This document shows positions 1 through 9,760 of a DNA stretch of 64,000 bases, piece by piece. The translations under genes and the position numbers were made by a program. The stretch is taken from contig DATLVI010000024.1 of NCBI GenBank assembly GCA_035577545.1, positions 1-64,000 of the forward strand, read 5' to 3'. Source of the stretch: Verrucomicrobiia bacterium. GTDB taxonomy: Bacteria; Verrucomicrobiota; Verrucomicrobiia; Palsa-1439. The notes under the pieces are model-generated. The model made no database searches. It was not told where the DNA came from and saw only the letters and a list, made by a program, of their open reading frames with translations. The stretch's first letter is position 1; each line of letters opens with the position of its first letter.

Positions 1-390
1 CAGAACCGCCACGGCATACGCGACCCACAACCTCTGGTTCGGTCCACCCCCAGCGGATGTTGTGTTGTCCCCCAATGCCCGGCGCGCGACCCCGAACACC
101 AACAGCGCGTTGAGGAAATGAATCATCAGGTTGAAGAGATGCCAACCTGTCACGTCGTAGCCGCACACAGCGTAGTTGGCCGCCAGGGACAGGCTGATCA
201 ACGGCCGCCCCACCAGCATGGGAAGATCGCTCGCGATTACCCCCGACAACGGCCAGAGCCGACGGATGGCGGGATTCTGTGTGATGCTCGGGAGATCATC
301 GAAGATAAAAGGGACGCGAAACGTGTTGTGGTAGGCCGCGGCGCACAACAGCCCCAGGACCATGGGCATCCACCAGTGGAATTTCCTCAT
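1..390 (-). CDS. TMTC-like GT-C family membrane protein, 5' part only (C-terminus beyond window)
   Basis: Reading the complement from the ATG at 388-390 gives 130 residues without a stop up to the window edge, starting MRKFHWWMPMVLGLL. An in-frame TAA lies five codons upstream, which fixes the start region. The protein begins with a hydrophobic helix, followed by an acidic pair in the first extracytoplasmic loop (FIFDDLPSI) and a second hydrophobic stretch (HLFNLMIHFLNALLVF). This layout, including the Asp-Asp pair, matches the complete protein at 5290-7389 and the GT-C/TMTC type of polyprenyl-phosphate-sugar-dependent glycosyltransferases, many of which end in TPR repeats. The substrate cannot be told. 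The gene is divergent from the aminotransferase at 517. Confidence 0.72.
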   Translation of the reverse strand, partial: MRKFHWWMPMVLGLLCAAAYHNTFRVPFIFDDLPSITQNPAIRRLWPLSGVIASDLPMLVGRPLISLSLAANYAVCGYDVTGWHLFNLMIHFLNALLVFGVARRALGDNTTSAGGGPNQRLWVAYAVAVL

Positions 391-516
391 CAGCGTCTTG
401 CGTTACACTCCCAAACAAACGGTGTTGTGCCGAGGGGGTAGACTACATTTGCTTTGTAACAGCCCGCATTCTAAGATTCAAGTCACAATGAAGCACCGAA
501 CTATCTGCATGGAGCT

Positions 517-1674
517 ATGAACCAACTTAGTATTTCAGGATTATGGCGAAACGAGACCTTGCGGCGGCGTGAGTTTCCGGTGTGTGATGGGAAAGTTTTT
601 CTCGCGCATGCGGGGGTAAGTCCATTACCTCGACGCGTGGCGGATGCGATGAAGCAATATGTGGAAGCGTGCGCCCACGACCATCAGGAGAATGTGTTGC
701 CGGACGAAGTAGTAAGCGAGACGCGCATGCTGGCAGCGCGACTCATTGAAGCCGGGGAGAACGAGATCGCGTTTGTCGGGTCGACATCAATGGGGTTGGC
801 AATGGTCGCGGCCGGCCTGCCCTGGGAACGCGGCGACAACGTGGTGTGCTACCGCGACGATTATCCCGCCAATGTCTACCCGTGGATGGATCTGGCGCGG
901 CGCGGCGTGGAGACCCGATTTGTCGGGGCGACACCGTTGGGGAATGTGACGGTCGAGGACGTCGAGCGGGTGGTAGACAAGAAAACGAAGCTCGTGTCCC
1001 TGGCCAGCGTGCATTTCCAGACGGGCTGGCGGTTGGATGTTGATCGAATCGGCCGTTTCCTCCGGGAACGGGGAGTTTTATTTTGCCTGGACGGGATCCA
1101 GAGCTTTGGGGCGTTGCGGACATCGATGAAGTTTGTCGATTTTGCCGCGGCAGACGCGCATAAGTGGCTGTTGGGGCCGTTGGGGACGGCGATTTTCTAC
1201 GTGCGAAAGGAGCACTTCGAGCATTTCCATCCACCGCTTGTTGGTTGGCACAGCGCGTCGAGTCCGAACTTCATTGCGCAGGAATCGCTGGCGTTCAAGC
1301 GCGACGCGCGCCGCTATGAGCCGGGCAGCCTGAACTTGGCGGGGATCGTGGGGTTACGGGCGGCGTTGCAGTTAATCCTTGAATGTGGCATCGAGTCGAT
1401 CGAAGGGCGTGTGCTGGGGTTGGCGGAGCGGGCGATTCGGTGTGGGACAAAGGCAGGATACACGGTTCTCGGTGCGACACGAGGGAAGGGGCTCTCGGGG
1501 ATTGTCTCGCTCTTGGCAGAAGGTCGGGATGTGACGAAGTTGCACGCGAAGTTGGAAGCGGCGCAAATGATCACCTCTGTTCGTTACTGCCGCGACGGGA
1601 GACAATGCTTGCGATTGTCGCCGCATTTCTACAATACCCAACAGGAGGTTGATGGATTGTTTGCGCAAATTTAG
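517..1674 (+). CDS. Aminotransferase class V-fold PLP enzyme
   Basis: 385 residues of the class V aminotransferase / cysteine desulfurase fold. Visible landmarks are a cofactor phosphate-binding region (GSTSMGLA near 88-95), the Asp that contacts the pyridine nitrogen (LDGIQSFG, D192), and the Schiff-base lysine in ADAHKWLLGP (K216). The LGPLGTAIFY stretch after the lysine is typical of isopenicillin-N-epimerase-like and SufS-like relatives. There is no obvious SufS catalytic Cys loop near the C-terminus, so a desulfurase role is not supported; an epimerase, lyase or aminotransferase role is possible. A GGAG lies only 2 nt upstream of the ATG, so the ribosome site is not ideal. It stands alone between a divergent membrane protein and a pseudopilin gene. 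Confidence 0.85.
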   Translation: MNQLSISGLWRNETLRRREFPVCDGKVFLAHAGVSPLPRRVADAMKQYVEACAHDHQENVLPDEVVSETRMLAARLIEAGENEIAFVGSTSMGLAMVAAGLPWERGDNVVCYRDDYPANVYPWMDLARRGVETRFVGATPLGNVTVEDVERVVDKKTKLVSLASVHFQTGWRLDVDRIGRFLRERGVLFCLDGIQSFGALRTSMKFVDFAAADAHKWLLGPLGTAIFYVRKEHFEHFHPPLVGWHSASSPNFIAQESLAFKRDARRYEPGSLNLAGIVGLRAALQLILECGIESIEGRVLGLAERAIRCGTKAGYTVLGATRGKGLSGIVSLLAEGRDVTKLHAKLEAAQMITSVRYCRDGRQCLRLSPHFYNTQQEVDGLFAQI

Positions 1675-1899
1675 CGCAGTGGGAATAATCAATGCAACTC
1701 ATTGGTAACAAAATAGAAACGCTTTCAGCGAAGTACTAAGACGGGACGATGGTAAATGTTTATCCGTTGACAGTCAGTGAGATCGCTGTTAGCTTCGTTG
1801 AGAAGTTAATGGCGTTACCCGTCGCGAAGCGGGGCGGTCCCGAGAGGCGCGGGAGGGGCACACATTCCTAACCAATAGTACGGAGGCATTACCAACAAC

Positions 1900-2529
1900 A
1901 TGAGACGGTTAACCAAAATTAAGATCAGCGGCTTCACATTGATTGAGTTGCTGGTCGTCATCGCAATTATCGGGATCCTGGCGGCGATGCTGCTGCCGGC
2001 ACTCAACCAAGCTCGCGAAAAAGCGCGTCGCGCCAATTGCCTGAGCAACCTCAAGCAGATCGGCTTGGGCATCGCCATGTACGCGGACAACTACAATGGC
2101 AGAGTTCCGCTGGACAACAACGCGACACCCAATCTGGGGTCATCGCTCAACTTGTTGAGCAACACGATCACGTCCGCGAAGATCTTTACGTGCCCGAGTG
2201 ACAGCTCCAGGAAACTGACGGCCGTCTATCCGCTGAGCACCACAACGTCTGGCCATCCCCAAATCAGCTACGCCTACTGCCCGTTTATTATCTGGCAGGA
2301 CCAACCGGATTCGATCCTCGCATTGGATCGTCAGGCGGCTACTACAGCGGCCGGTTACACAAAGGGCTCCAAGTGGCTCACCACCGGCGCTGGTGTCACT
2401 GGTGGCCCCGCTCCTCATAAAGACGCGGGCGGCAACGTTCTGTATAACGATGGACATGTGTCGTGGAACAACAGCCTGTCGGCCTTGGTTGGTACGAACA
2501 GTTCCGTAGCTGTTGTTACCGCAGACTAA
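1900..2529 (+). CDS. Type IV pilin-like / DUF1559 pseudopilin
   Basis: 209 residues. The N-terminus carries a class III (prepilin) signal: a short basic leader, then [20 protein letters not shown], with cleavage expected before Phe and the conserved Glu at position +5. A single long hydrophobic helix is followed by a polar domain with YADNYNG and a C-terminal element [17 protein letters not shown]. This resembles the H-X9-DG processing-associated motif of PVC-group pseudopilins, although ten rather than nine residues separate H from DG here. Such proteins are very abundant in Verrucomicrobia, Lentisphaerae and Planctomycetes; their job is not settled. A CGGAGG lies at 1881-1886, 13 nt from the ATG. 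A strong intrinsic terminator follows. A weak TTGACA (1767-1772) with a poor -10 sits upstream. Confidence 0.88.
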   Translation: MRRLTKIKISGFTLIELLVVIAIIGILAAMLLPALNQAREKARRANCLSNLKQIGLGIAMYADNYNGRVPLDNNATPNLGSSLNLLSNTITSAKIFTCPSDSSRKLTAVYPLSTTTSGHPQISYAYCPFIIWQDQPDSILALDRQAATTAAGYTKGSKWLTTGAGVTGGPAPHKDAGGNVLYNDGHVSWNNSLSALVGTNSSVAVVTAD

Positions 2530-2547
2530 TACGAGTATCATTACGAA

Positions 2548-2584
2548 AGAACCCCGACGCCCAGGTGTCGGGGTTCTTTTTTTT
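2548..2584 (+). terminator. Rho-independent terminator of the pseudopilin gene
   Basis: A perfect 11-bp stem (AGAACCCCGAC at 2548-2558 with GTCGGGGTTCT at 2567-2577) with an 8-nt loop, followed directly by a run of eight T. It begins 18 nt after the pseudopilin stop codon, so that gene is probably transcribed alone. Confidence 0.93.
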
Positions 2585-2657
2585 GCTAACAGTTGTCGCA
2601 ACATCCTGATAACAATCAGTCCGGGCGTACAGACTGGCGGGGATATTTTATTCATCC

Positions 2658-4445
2658 GTGGCTGACCATGCGACAGGGCGGAACTCGATACCCGGCAACT
2701 TGCTGGTGGTTCTTCTGGTCAGTTTACCCGCGCTCAGCTACCCCCTGAGCTGGCTTCTAAAATCCTGGGCCCACTTCCGCTATGACTGCACGCTGCCTTG
2801 GCCGGAGATGGTCCTCGCGGCAGGATTGGTCGTTTCCGCCGGGTTGCTTCTCCGCGTAACCGCCAGGGCCAGGATCGAAGAGGAAACGGCGGTCGTCTTT
2901 CTACCGCGTGCTGTTATTCTGCCCTTATTGGCAGTCATGTTGAGCGCCGTTGCGTCCACTCGATTCAGTAAACATCCCCAGTTTGGATTGATGCTCCTGC
3001 CGCGGCTGGCGGGAAACCTGGCGATCTTCCTGCTGGCCGCGCGTGCGCCAGACGACCGGCTGGCCGGGCTGTGCCGCGGGTGGATGCTCGTCGCCGTCGT
3101 TGTGGCGGGAAACGGCCTGCTGCGATTGGGTTCGGAACCGGAGTTCATTTCCACGCTCGGAAACTGGGATTTCCTTGGGACATATCTTGCCGCATCGCTC
3201 GTCATCATGGTTTCGTACGGCGGCGCGTGGTCGGTTTTGGGAAGCTTGATCGTCATTGGCGCGATGTGCTTCTGTCGCTCGCGTGGGGCGTGGTTGGCGC
3301 TGGCAGCTGTGGGCCTGTTGTGGTTCCTGGGCTTCCGAAATCGATTTTTCCGACAGTGGCAGACGCGAGTTGTTATCACCGTGTTGGCCCTTGCCGTCGT
3401 CGCCCTCCTGGCTCGTTCGTACGTCCAGCAACAATGGCGGACGGACGTGCGACCGGTGATTTGGAAGGCAACGCTGGAGATGATTGCCGCGCGACCGATA
3501 CTGGGACACGGATTGGGAACGTACGTCGTGGCGTATCCAAGGTATCGGTTGCCGTCGTATTTTCTGCGACCGAAGGCCACCAATGTCACGGATCATGCGC
3601 ACAATGAGTTGCTGGAGATCGCGGCCGAGCAGGGCCTGATCGGCCTGGCTGCCACGCTGTGGCTCTGGACAACCGCTGTGTGGTGCGGCTTTCGCGCCTG
3701 CCGTCGACTGGACGGCGGCGAACGCCGCTGCCTGTGGGGAATATACGGGGCGATGCTCCTCCTGATGTTGCACGGGTTGGTGGATGTGGATTTGAGGTAT
3801 CTGCCGAACCAGGGCCTCCTCTGGCTGCTGATGGGCCTGGTCGTGGGTGCGGATGCAACGCCGCTGCGGTGGCGTCGGATTGCGGTTTACACTGGGCCGG
3901 TTCGCTGGTGTATCGCCGTCGTCTGCCTCGTCTTTGGAGTGTGGATTACGCTGGCAGCCGTCGTTCGCCCGGTGTCTGCCGACCTGCAAGACCGCCGGGC
4001 ACGAATTGCCGAAGAGGGCGGGGATCTGCGCGCGGCGGTGCAACACGCGGGGAATGCACTCCTGCTCGATCCGTTTCGTTTGCGCACGCGCTACCTTCTT
4101 GCGGGCGCACTCTCCCGCCTGCCGGAACCAGAGGCGCACGAAGCGGCCATCGAGCAATGCCTGAGGATTGAAGAGCTCGCGCCCGATTATGCGGATGTGA
4201 CCTACAACCTTGGTCAGTTGCACCACCTGGCCGGTCGCCCGGCGGAAGCGGTCACGTATTTGCGCCGTGCCGTGGAAATCAATCCCTACAATGTGGACCG
4301 GAGGATCGCCCTGGCCTCGGCGTTGCACGAGATGGGTCAGAACGACGAAGCCGTGCAACAACTGGGTCGCGCCCTGCAATTGCAGCCTCATAGTCCGGAG
4401 GCCCGTGATCTGTTGCGGAAGATACAGGCCGAGCCTCGCTCGTGA
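2658..4445 (+). CDS. O-antigen ligase / polymerase family membrane protein with C-terminal TPRs
   Basis: 595 residues from a GTG start. About ten hydrophobic segments fill residues 10-420. The large periplasmic loop contains the Wzy_C-type signature GHGLGTY ... DHAHNELLEIAAEQGLIG (about 285-330), as in O-antigen ligases (WaaL), Wzy polymerases and related PglL transferases. Residues about 430-590 are two or three tetratricopeptide repeats (YNLGQLHHLAGRPAEAVTYL is one). This ligase-TPR fusion is frequent in PVC bacteria; transfer or polymerisation of an exported polysaccharide is the likely role, but the acceptor is unknown. TMTC-like TPR proteins flank it at both sides, consistent with a surface glycan theme. 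No good ribosome site is seen before the GTG. Confidence 0.85.
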   Translation: MADHATGRNSIPGNLLVVLLVSLPALSYPLSWLLKSWAHFRYDCTLPWPEMVLAAGLVVSAGLLLRVTARARIEEETAVVFLPRAVILPLLAVMLSAVASTRFSKHPQFGLMLLPRLAGNLAIFLLAARAPDDRLAGLCRGWMLVAVVVAGNGLLRLGSEPEFISTLGNWDFLGTYLAASLVIMVSYGGAWSVLGSLIVIGAMCFCRSRGAWLALAAVGLLWFLGFRNRFFRQWQTRVVITVLALAVVALLARSYVQQQWRTDVRPVIWKATLEMIAARPILGHGLGTYVVAYPRYRLPSYFLRPKATNVTDHAHNELLEIAAEQGLIGLAATLWLWTTAVWCGFRACRRLDGGERRCLWGIYGAMLLLMLHGLVDVDLRYLPNQGLLWLLMGLVVGADATPLRWRRIAVYTGPVRWCIAVVCLVFGVWITLAAVVRPVSADLQDRRARIAEEGGDLRAAVQHAGNALLLDPFRLRTRYLLAGALSRLPEPEAHEAAIEQCLRIEELAPDYADVTYNLGQLHHLAGRPAEAVTYLRRAVEINPYNVDRRIALASALHEMGQNDEAVQQLGRALQLQPHSPEARDLLRKIQAEPRS

Positions 4446-4599
4446 CCGTGCCCTGCTCAATGCAGCCACGGTGCTCGCGGGCGGGAGTGTGGGCCTGTGC
4501 ATCGGGCTCGGATTGACAGGCATCAAGAAACTGCCGGTGGCTGATTATATCTGTCCGCCATCATTTACCCCCGCTGTTGACGCGCCTGCTGCAACTCTT

Positions 4600-4628
4600 T
4601 TGACATTCACGGCCCAGCCCGTTACTCT
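4600..4628 (+). promoter_or_regulatory. Candidate sigma-70 promoter of rex
   Basis: TTGACA at 4600-4605, a 17-nt spacer and TACTCT at 4623-4628 (3 of 6 consensus positions). Transcription would start near 4635, giving a leader of only about 12 nt before the rex ATG. The -35 is perfect and the -10 weak, so this is a moderate call. Confidence 0.5.
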
Positions 4629-4646
4629 GACACTCGCGAAGAAACC

Positions 4647-5276
4647 ATGAGGGTCGCGATTCCCAAAAAGACGGTCTATCGGCTCAGCGTCTATCTGCGC
4701 TGCCTGGAGCGGCTTGCCGAGAGCGGCGTCCAGACCGCGTCGAGCCACGCGCTCGCGCAGGCGGCTGGCGTCAAGCCGACGCAGTTGCGCAAGGACTTGA
4801 CGAGCTTTGGTCATTTCGGCACGCGCGGGCTCGGCTACGATGTGGTGACGTTGCGCGGGAAGATTGCCGAGGTGCTGGGCCGCACCCAACTTCAACCCGT
4901 GGTGCTCGTTGGCGTTGGACATCTCGGCTCGGCGTTGCTGGCCTACAAAGGGTTCGAAAAAGAGAGCTTCGAGATTGTCGCGGGTTTTGATGTCGACGTG
5001 AAACGCAAACGACGCAAGACGTACACGCAGCAGATCCTGCCGCTCGATAAACTGGAAAATTTCGTCCGCGTGCGCAAGATCCGCATGGGTATTATCACCG
5101 TGCCGGCGTCCGCTGCGCAGGACGTGGCGAATCGTCTCGTGGCCGCGGGCGTGAACGCGATCCTCAATTTCTCCCCCACCGTCCTGCGCGTATCCAATAA
5201 CGTCGTCATCAGCAACGTCAATCTTGCCATCGAGCTGGAAAACCTCAGCTACTTCCGCTCGCTTGCCGAGGGCTGA
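4647..5276 (+). CDS. rex: Redox-sensing transcriptional repressor Rex
   Basis: 209 residues, the usual Rex length. An N-terminal winged helix (RLSVYLRCLERL ... LRKDLTSFGHFGTRGLGYDV, about 10-70) contains the DNA-recognition helix with the characteristic QLRKDL. It is followed by a Rossmann domain with a dinucleotide motif (VLVGVGHLGSALLAY, about 88-102) and a C-terminal swapped helix (NVNLAIELENLSYF). Rex proteins sense the NADH/NAD+ ratio and release DNA when NADH is high, commonly controlling fermentation and respiration genes. The gene has its own candidate promoter and is followed 13 nt later by an unrelated membrane-protein gene. Confidence 0.95.
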   Translation: MRVAIPKKTVYRLSVYLRCLERLAESGVQTASSHALAQAAGVKPTQLRKDLTSFGHFGTRGLGYDVVTLRGKIAEVLGRTQLQPVVLVGVGHLGSALLAYKGFEKESFEIVAGFDVDVKRKRRKTYTQQILPLDKLENFVRVRKIRMGIITVPASAAQDVANRLVAAGVNAILNFSPTVLRVSNNVVISNVNLAIELENLSYFRSLAEG

Positions 5277-5289
5277 GGCCGCGAGAACC

Positions 5290-7389
5290 ATGCCGGCTGA
5301 ACCAGCGACTGGTCGGTCCCCCGGAACCAAGACTCCTTTCGGGACGTCGGATTGGTTGTTGGCGTTGCTTCTTGTCGCAGCGACTTTTTTGGCTTACTTC
5401 CCGGTATGGCATGGCCTCCCAATTTGGGATGACGGATCGTACATTACACGGGCGCGATTCGGCTCGTTGGACGGGTTGCGGCGGATGTGGTTTGAGCCTG
5501 GGACCACGGAGCACTACTATCCACTGCTCGACACGGTCTTCTGGGTTCAGTCAAAGCTTTGGGGTGGTTCCACGTTGGGCTACCACCTTGTTACCATTGC
5601 CTGTCATGCTGCGGGGGCCTTGCTGGTTTTGAAGATTCTGCGCCGTTTGCAGGTTAAAGGCGCATGGCTTGCGGCGGCGATCTTCGCGCTCCATCCGGTA
5701 CACGTGGAATCCGTGGCCTGGATCAGCGAGCTGAAGAATACGATGTCGGGGGTTTTCTATCTCGGTGCGGCGCTGGCTTATCTGGAATTTGACGAAACAG
5801 AAAGCCTGTCGTGGTTCGCGTTCACTGCCGTATTGTTTCTCTCTGCACTGCTGTGCAAGACGACCGTGGTCGTCTGGCCGTTCGCGATGCTGGTGATCGT
5901 CTGGTGGAAACACGGGCGACTTTCCTGGAAGCGGAACGTGTTGCCCTTGCTCCCCTTGTTGGCATTCGCCGCGGTGGACGGATACGCGAGCGTTTGGGTG
6001 GATCGCCGGGTGATATCTGGAGCGGTCACACAACTGCAGTTCCCCCTTATGCAACGGCTTGTCATCGCTGGTCACGCCTGTTGGTTCTACATTGGCAAGC
6101 TGTTGTGGCCCGTCGACCTATGCCCCATTTATCCCCGCTGGCAATTGGGCCACGCGACAGCGGCGGACTACCTCTATCCAGTAGGTATGTTGGCCTTGTT
6201 GATCGGGTTGTGGTTACTGCGCAACCGTACTCGGGCGCCCCTCGCTGCAGCGCTATTCTTTGTTGTGACGCTCTTGCCGGTTCTCGGTCTGATTTCGTTC
6301 TCTTATTTTCAGTTTTCATTCGTGGCCGATCATTTCCAATACCTGGCGAGTTTGGGCATCATCACGCTGATAGCGGCCGGTGGCGCACATCTCCAGGAGA
6401 CTTGCCGATCCTTCTCCCGTCCTGTGTGGATGGGCCTGTGGGTAGCCGTGTTGGTGGCGCTCGCGGGACTGACCTGGTCTCACAGTTGGGTATACACGGA
6501 TGTGGAGAGGTTTGCCCGGGCCACGTTGGCCCGTGATCCTGATTCCTGGGCAGGTCACGATTTTTTGGGGATGGTGCTTACCTCTCAAGGAAAAACGGCG
6601 GAGGCGATCGACCACTTCAATAAGGCCCTGCAAGGAAACCCCCGCTATGCCCTGGGACATTACAATCTCGGTTGCGCGCTGGCTTTGCAGGGAAAGCTCA
6701 CAGAAGCGATGCAGCAGTATGAACAGGCTTTGCAGTTGCAGCCCGACTTCGTCCGCGCCCACTACAACCTCGGGTGCGTTCTGGCCTTACAAGGAAATTT
6801 CGACGGGGCGATCGAGCAGTATGAAGATGCGCTACGGCTCAAGCCCGACTCGATCGACGCTCCCGAGTTTCATAATAATCTCGGCATCGCGCTGGCGTCC
6901 TCTGGAAAACTCGACGAAGCCATCGAGCATTTCCGGCAGGCCGTGCGACTGCGGCCTGCGTTCGCGGATGCCCACGCCAATCTGGGTCACGCCTTCAGTG
7001 ATCAAAAAAAATTTGACGAAGCCATTGAGCACTACGAGCAAGCCGTGCAGCTGACCCCCGACTCCGCCACCTCCTGCGAGCAACTGGCCCGGCTGCTTGT
7101 CTTGCGGGGAGGCGGGAACCCGGCAGATTCTACACGTGCCGTTCAACTAGCCGAACGAGCCTGCCAGTTGACCGAGAACCGTCAACCTGTTTGCCTTGAT
7201 ACTTTGGCGGGTGCATACGCCGCCACCCGAAGATTTGCGGACGCTACTGCGATGGAAGAGAGGGCGCTTGAATTAGCACGCGCTGCTGGCCAAACTAATC
7301 TGACCAGAGAGATACAAAGTCACCTAAAACTCTATCAGGATGGTCTTTCTCGCGAGGCCTCCGGCCCGGCAAACGCACCCGATCATTGA
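5290..7389 (+). CDS. TMTC-like membrane protein with C-terminal TPR repeats
   Basis: 699 residues from the ATG at 5290. An ATG at 5224 is also in frame but overlaps rex and adds an unlikely basic leader. The first membrane helix (about 22-39) is followed by the loop PIWDDGSYI (DD at 47-48), the hallmark acidic pair of GT-C glycosyltransferases, and by FALHPVHVESVAW (about 132-143), the motif shared with eukaryotic TMTC O-mannosyltransferases. About ten helices run to residue 410, then five or more TPRs (YNLGCALALQGKLTEAMQQY and its copies) fill 415-690. Glycosylation of exported proteins or glycans is a reasonable inference. It is a paralogue of the truncated gene at 1-390. Confidence 0.82.
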   Translation: MPAEPATGRSPGTKTPFGTSDWLLALLLVAATFLAYFPVWHGLPIWDDGSYITRARFGSLDGLRRMWFEPGTTEHYYPLLDTVFWVQSKLWGGSTLGYHLVTIACHAAGALLVLKILRRLQVKGAWLAAAIFALHPVHVESVAWISELKNTMSGVFYLGAALAYLEFDETESLSWFAFTAVLFLSALLCKTTVVVWPFAMLVIVWWKHGRLSWKRNVLPLLPLLAFAAVDGYASVWVDRRVISGAVTQLQFPLMQRLVIAGHACWFYIGKLLWPVDLCPIYPRWQLGHATAADYLYPVGMLALLIGLWLLRNRTRAPLAAALFFVVTLLPVLGLISFSYFQFSFVADHFQYLASLGIITLIAAGGAHLQETCRSFSRPVWMGLWVAVLVALAGLTWSHSWVYTDVERFARATLARDPDSWAGHDFLGMVLTSQGKTAEAIDHFNKALQGNPRYALGHYNLGCALALQGKLTEAMQQYEQALQLQPDFVRAHYNLGCVLALQGNFDGAIEQYEDALRLKPDSIDAPEFHNNLGIALASSGKLDEAIEHFRQAVRLRPAFADAHANLGHAFSDQKKFDEAIEHYEQAVQLTPDSATSCEQLARLLVLRGGGNPADSTRAVQLAERACQLTENRQPVCLDTLAGAYAATRRFADATAMEERALELARAAGQTNLTREIQSHLKLYQDGLSREASGPANAPDH

Positions 7390-7396
7390 AGCGTAA

Positions 7397-8317
7397 TCAC
7401 GCCCGTTTGACGCGTGTGCCGTCGTTATCGGCGATGAGGATGTGGGTCTCGCAGCGAATCTGTTGTTTGGCGAACACATTCGCCATGGCTTCGGCGACGG
7501 CCTTTTCTTTTTGCTCCGCGAGGCACATAATCGAGGCCCCCGAGCCGCTGAGCCAGCCGGCGAGCGCGCCGGCTTCCACGCCGCCGGCGATGACCTCGTC
7601 GAGCATGGGAATGAGTTTCTTGCGATAAGGCTGATGAAGCTTGTCGTCGAACAGGCCGCGCAGAAGGGAGTAATCGCCCGTGGCGAAGATCGACGTGATG
7701 AGGGCGACGCGGTTCAGGTTCTCGACAGCGTCCCGTAACGGCACCATCTTCGGCAGCAGCGTGCGGGCTTTCTCGGTGGAGACCTCGTATTCGGGTACAC
7801 AGACGACGAACTTCAGCGCCGGCGGGACGTTGAAGCGGCGGTAGCGCACCGAGCCGTTGATCATCGCCGAGACGACGAACCCTCCGAACAACGCGGGCGC
7901 TGCGTTATCAGGGTGATGCTCGAGTTCGGTGACCAGATCTAGCAACTCCGTGTCGCCGAGGGGACGGTCATTGAGTTCGTTGAGGGCGAAAACAATGCCC
8001 AGACGTACGGTCACGCTGGAGCCGAGACCACTGGAGACAGGTACCTCGCCTTTGACCTCAATCTGGAGGCCGTGTGGCTTTCCCCTGCTGCGACGAAAAA
8101 AAGCGTCCACCGCCTCCCGCGCCATGGCGTTGGCGGAGGTCGATCCCTTCTGTCCGTCGATGCGCTCGACTGTCAGCGAGTCGGTTTCACGGATGGAAAC
8201 CTGATTGTGCAACTTCAGCGCGATGCCGAGCGTGTCGAAGCCGGGACCGAGGTTGGCGGTCGTGGCGGGCACGCGAACAGTGACTGAAGGCTTTCTCACA
8301 GCGACGCGATATTGCAT
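7397..8317 (-). CDS. thrB: Homoserine kinase (GHMP kinase family)
   Basis: 306 residues from the ATG at 8315-8317; the open frame extends 34 codons further upstream, but that stretch has no family similarity and would enter the divergent permease. Signatures are VRVPATTANLGPGFDTLG at the N-terminus, the ATP-binding loop PVSSGLGSSV, and a C-terminal GHMP motif AGWLSGSGASIMCL. ThrB phosphorylates homoserine on the way to threonine. The gene is convergent with the TMTC-like gene (7 nt between stops) and divergent from the NCS2 permease (about 70 bp between starts). No thrA or thrC lies in the window. Confidence 0.92.
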   Translation of the reverse strand: MQYRVAVRKPSVTVRVPATTANLGPGFDTLGIALKLHNQVSIRETDSLTVERIDGQKGSTSANAMAREAVDAFFRRSRGKPHGLQIEVKGEVPVSSGLGSSVTVRLGIVFALNELNDRPLGDTELLDLVTELEHHPDNAAPALFGGFVVSAMINGSVRYRRFNVPPALKFVVCVPEYEVSTEKARTLLPKMVPLRDAVENLNRVALITSIFATGDYSLLRGLFDDKLHQPYRKKLIPMLDEVIAGGVEAGALAGWLSGSGASIMCLAEQKEKAVAEAMANVFAKQQIRCETHILIADNDGTRVKRA

Positions 8318-8386
8318 TGCGGAAAGAGGCAAGTCAAGTGGCAGCGGCACTTGTGCGAAATGTTGTGACACTGTATTCTCCGCGGC

Positions 8387-9760
8387 ATGTTGGAGCGGCT
8401 TTTCAGGCTGCACGAACACGGGACGACCGTGCGCACCGAGATCCTCGGCGGGATCACCACCTTTGTCACCATGGCGTACATTATTGTGGTGAACCCGGCC
8501 ATTCTCAGCTTTGCTGGAATTCCGGCGGGACCGAGCACCGTGGCGACAATTCTCTCCGCCGTATTTGGCAGTTTGCTGATGGGGTTTTACGCCAACCGTC
8601 CCATTGCGGTGGCGCCGTACATGGGCGAGAACGCGTTTATCGCCTTTGGTTTGGCGTCAATGGGAATCAGTTGGGAGCAGCGCCTTGGCGCGGTATTCGT
8701 AAGCGGGGTCGGGTTCATCATCATCACACTGCTGCGGGTTCGCTCGTGGCTGGCGAATTCGATTTCGCCAAGCATGAAACACAGCTTCGCCGTCGGCATT
8801 GGGCTTTTTCTCGCGTTCATTGGCCTTTACGAGACGGGCATCGTGACCAGTTTTGTTAGCGGGATGCCCGCGAAGCTGCTGCTCGCGTCGAATGGCGAAT
8901 TCCTCCGAACACCCGACGTGCCGGTGAAGATCGGCAATCTCCACGATCCGCAGGTGTGGCTGGCTATTTTTGGCTTCCTGTTAATCGCGGCCTTGCTGCA
9001 GCGCCGTGTGCGTGGAGCGATTCTTCTCGGCATTGTGGCAACGGCGGTGGCGGGATACGGGCTTGGTTTTGGCCACGCACCGCGCAGCTTGGTGGCCGTG
9101 CCGTTCGTCGGAGACTACGATTTGCGCGCGATCGCCTTCAAATTGGACATCGGCGGGGTGCTGCGACTGAGTTTTCTGCCGATTTTACTGACGCTGTTTC
9201 TCATGGGGTTTCTCGACACCTTGGGAACTCTGGTCGGCGTCGGCGCAGCGGGTGGGATGCTCGATGAGAAAGGGAATTTCGACAAAATTGAACGCCCGAT
9301 GATGGTGGACGCGATCACGTGCATGTTTAGCGGCTTGGTCGGCACGTCCACGAGCGGCGCGTACATTGAATCCGCGACTGGGATCCGCGAGGGCGCGCGC
9401 ACGGGACTGGCGGCGGTCACAACTGCAGCGCTATTTGCGGCATCGCTATTCTTCATCCCGTTGGTCGAACCCTTGCAGAGCCTGCGGTTCGCGTACGGCC
9501 CGGCATTGATTGCGGTGGGCGTGTTGATGCTCGGTTCGGTGACGAAGATTGAATTCAACGATTTGACGGAGCTGGTTCCTGCGTTCGTGACAATCACGAT
9601 GATGTTGTTCACCTACAATATTGCCAATGGCCTGACCGCGGGGCTGGTGGTCTATCCCATTGGGAAGCTGACTGCGGGGCGCTGGCGCGAATTGAACGGA
9701 GGCACGGTGGTACTCGGCGTGTTGTGCCTTATCTATTACGTCTTTGGCCTGCCGCATTGA
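8387..9760 (+). CDS. NCS2 family (AzgA-like) purine permease
   Basis: 457 residues with about 13 hydrophobic segments. It opens with RTEILGGITTFVTMAYIIVVNPAIL, the start typical of the AzgA/GhxP branch of the nucleobase:cation symporter-2 family, and contains YMGENAFIAFG and the later FLDTLGTLVGVGAAGGMLD and GTSTSGAYIESATGIREGARTG motifs (shown here in short pieces of that branch). These proteins import adenine, guanine or hypoxanthine with protons; the exact base cannot be assigned. It is expressed divergently from thrB from a short shared intergenic region. Confidence 0.92.
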   Translation: MLERLFRLHEHGTTVRTEILGGITTFVTMAYIIVVNPAILSFAGIPAGPSTVATILSAVFGSLLMGFYANRPIAVAPYMGENAFIAFGLASMGISWEQRLGAVFVSGVGFIIITLLRVRSWLANSISPSMKHSFAVGIGLFLAFIGLYETGIVTSFVSGMPAKLLLASNGEFLRTPDVPVKIGNLHDPQVWLAIFGFLLIAALLQRRVRGAILLGIVATAVAGYGLGFGHAPRSLVAVPFVGDYDLRAIAFKLDIGGVLRLSFLPILLTLFLMGFLDTLGTLVGVGAAGGMLDEKGNFDKIERPMMVDAITCMFSGLVGTSTSGAYIESATGIREGARTGLAAVTTAALFAASLFFIPLVEPLQSLRFAYGPALIAVGVLMLGSVTKIEFNDLTELVPAFVTITMMLFTYNIANGLTAGLVVYPIGKLTAGRWRELNGGTVVLGVLCLIYYVFGLPH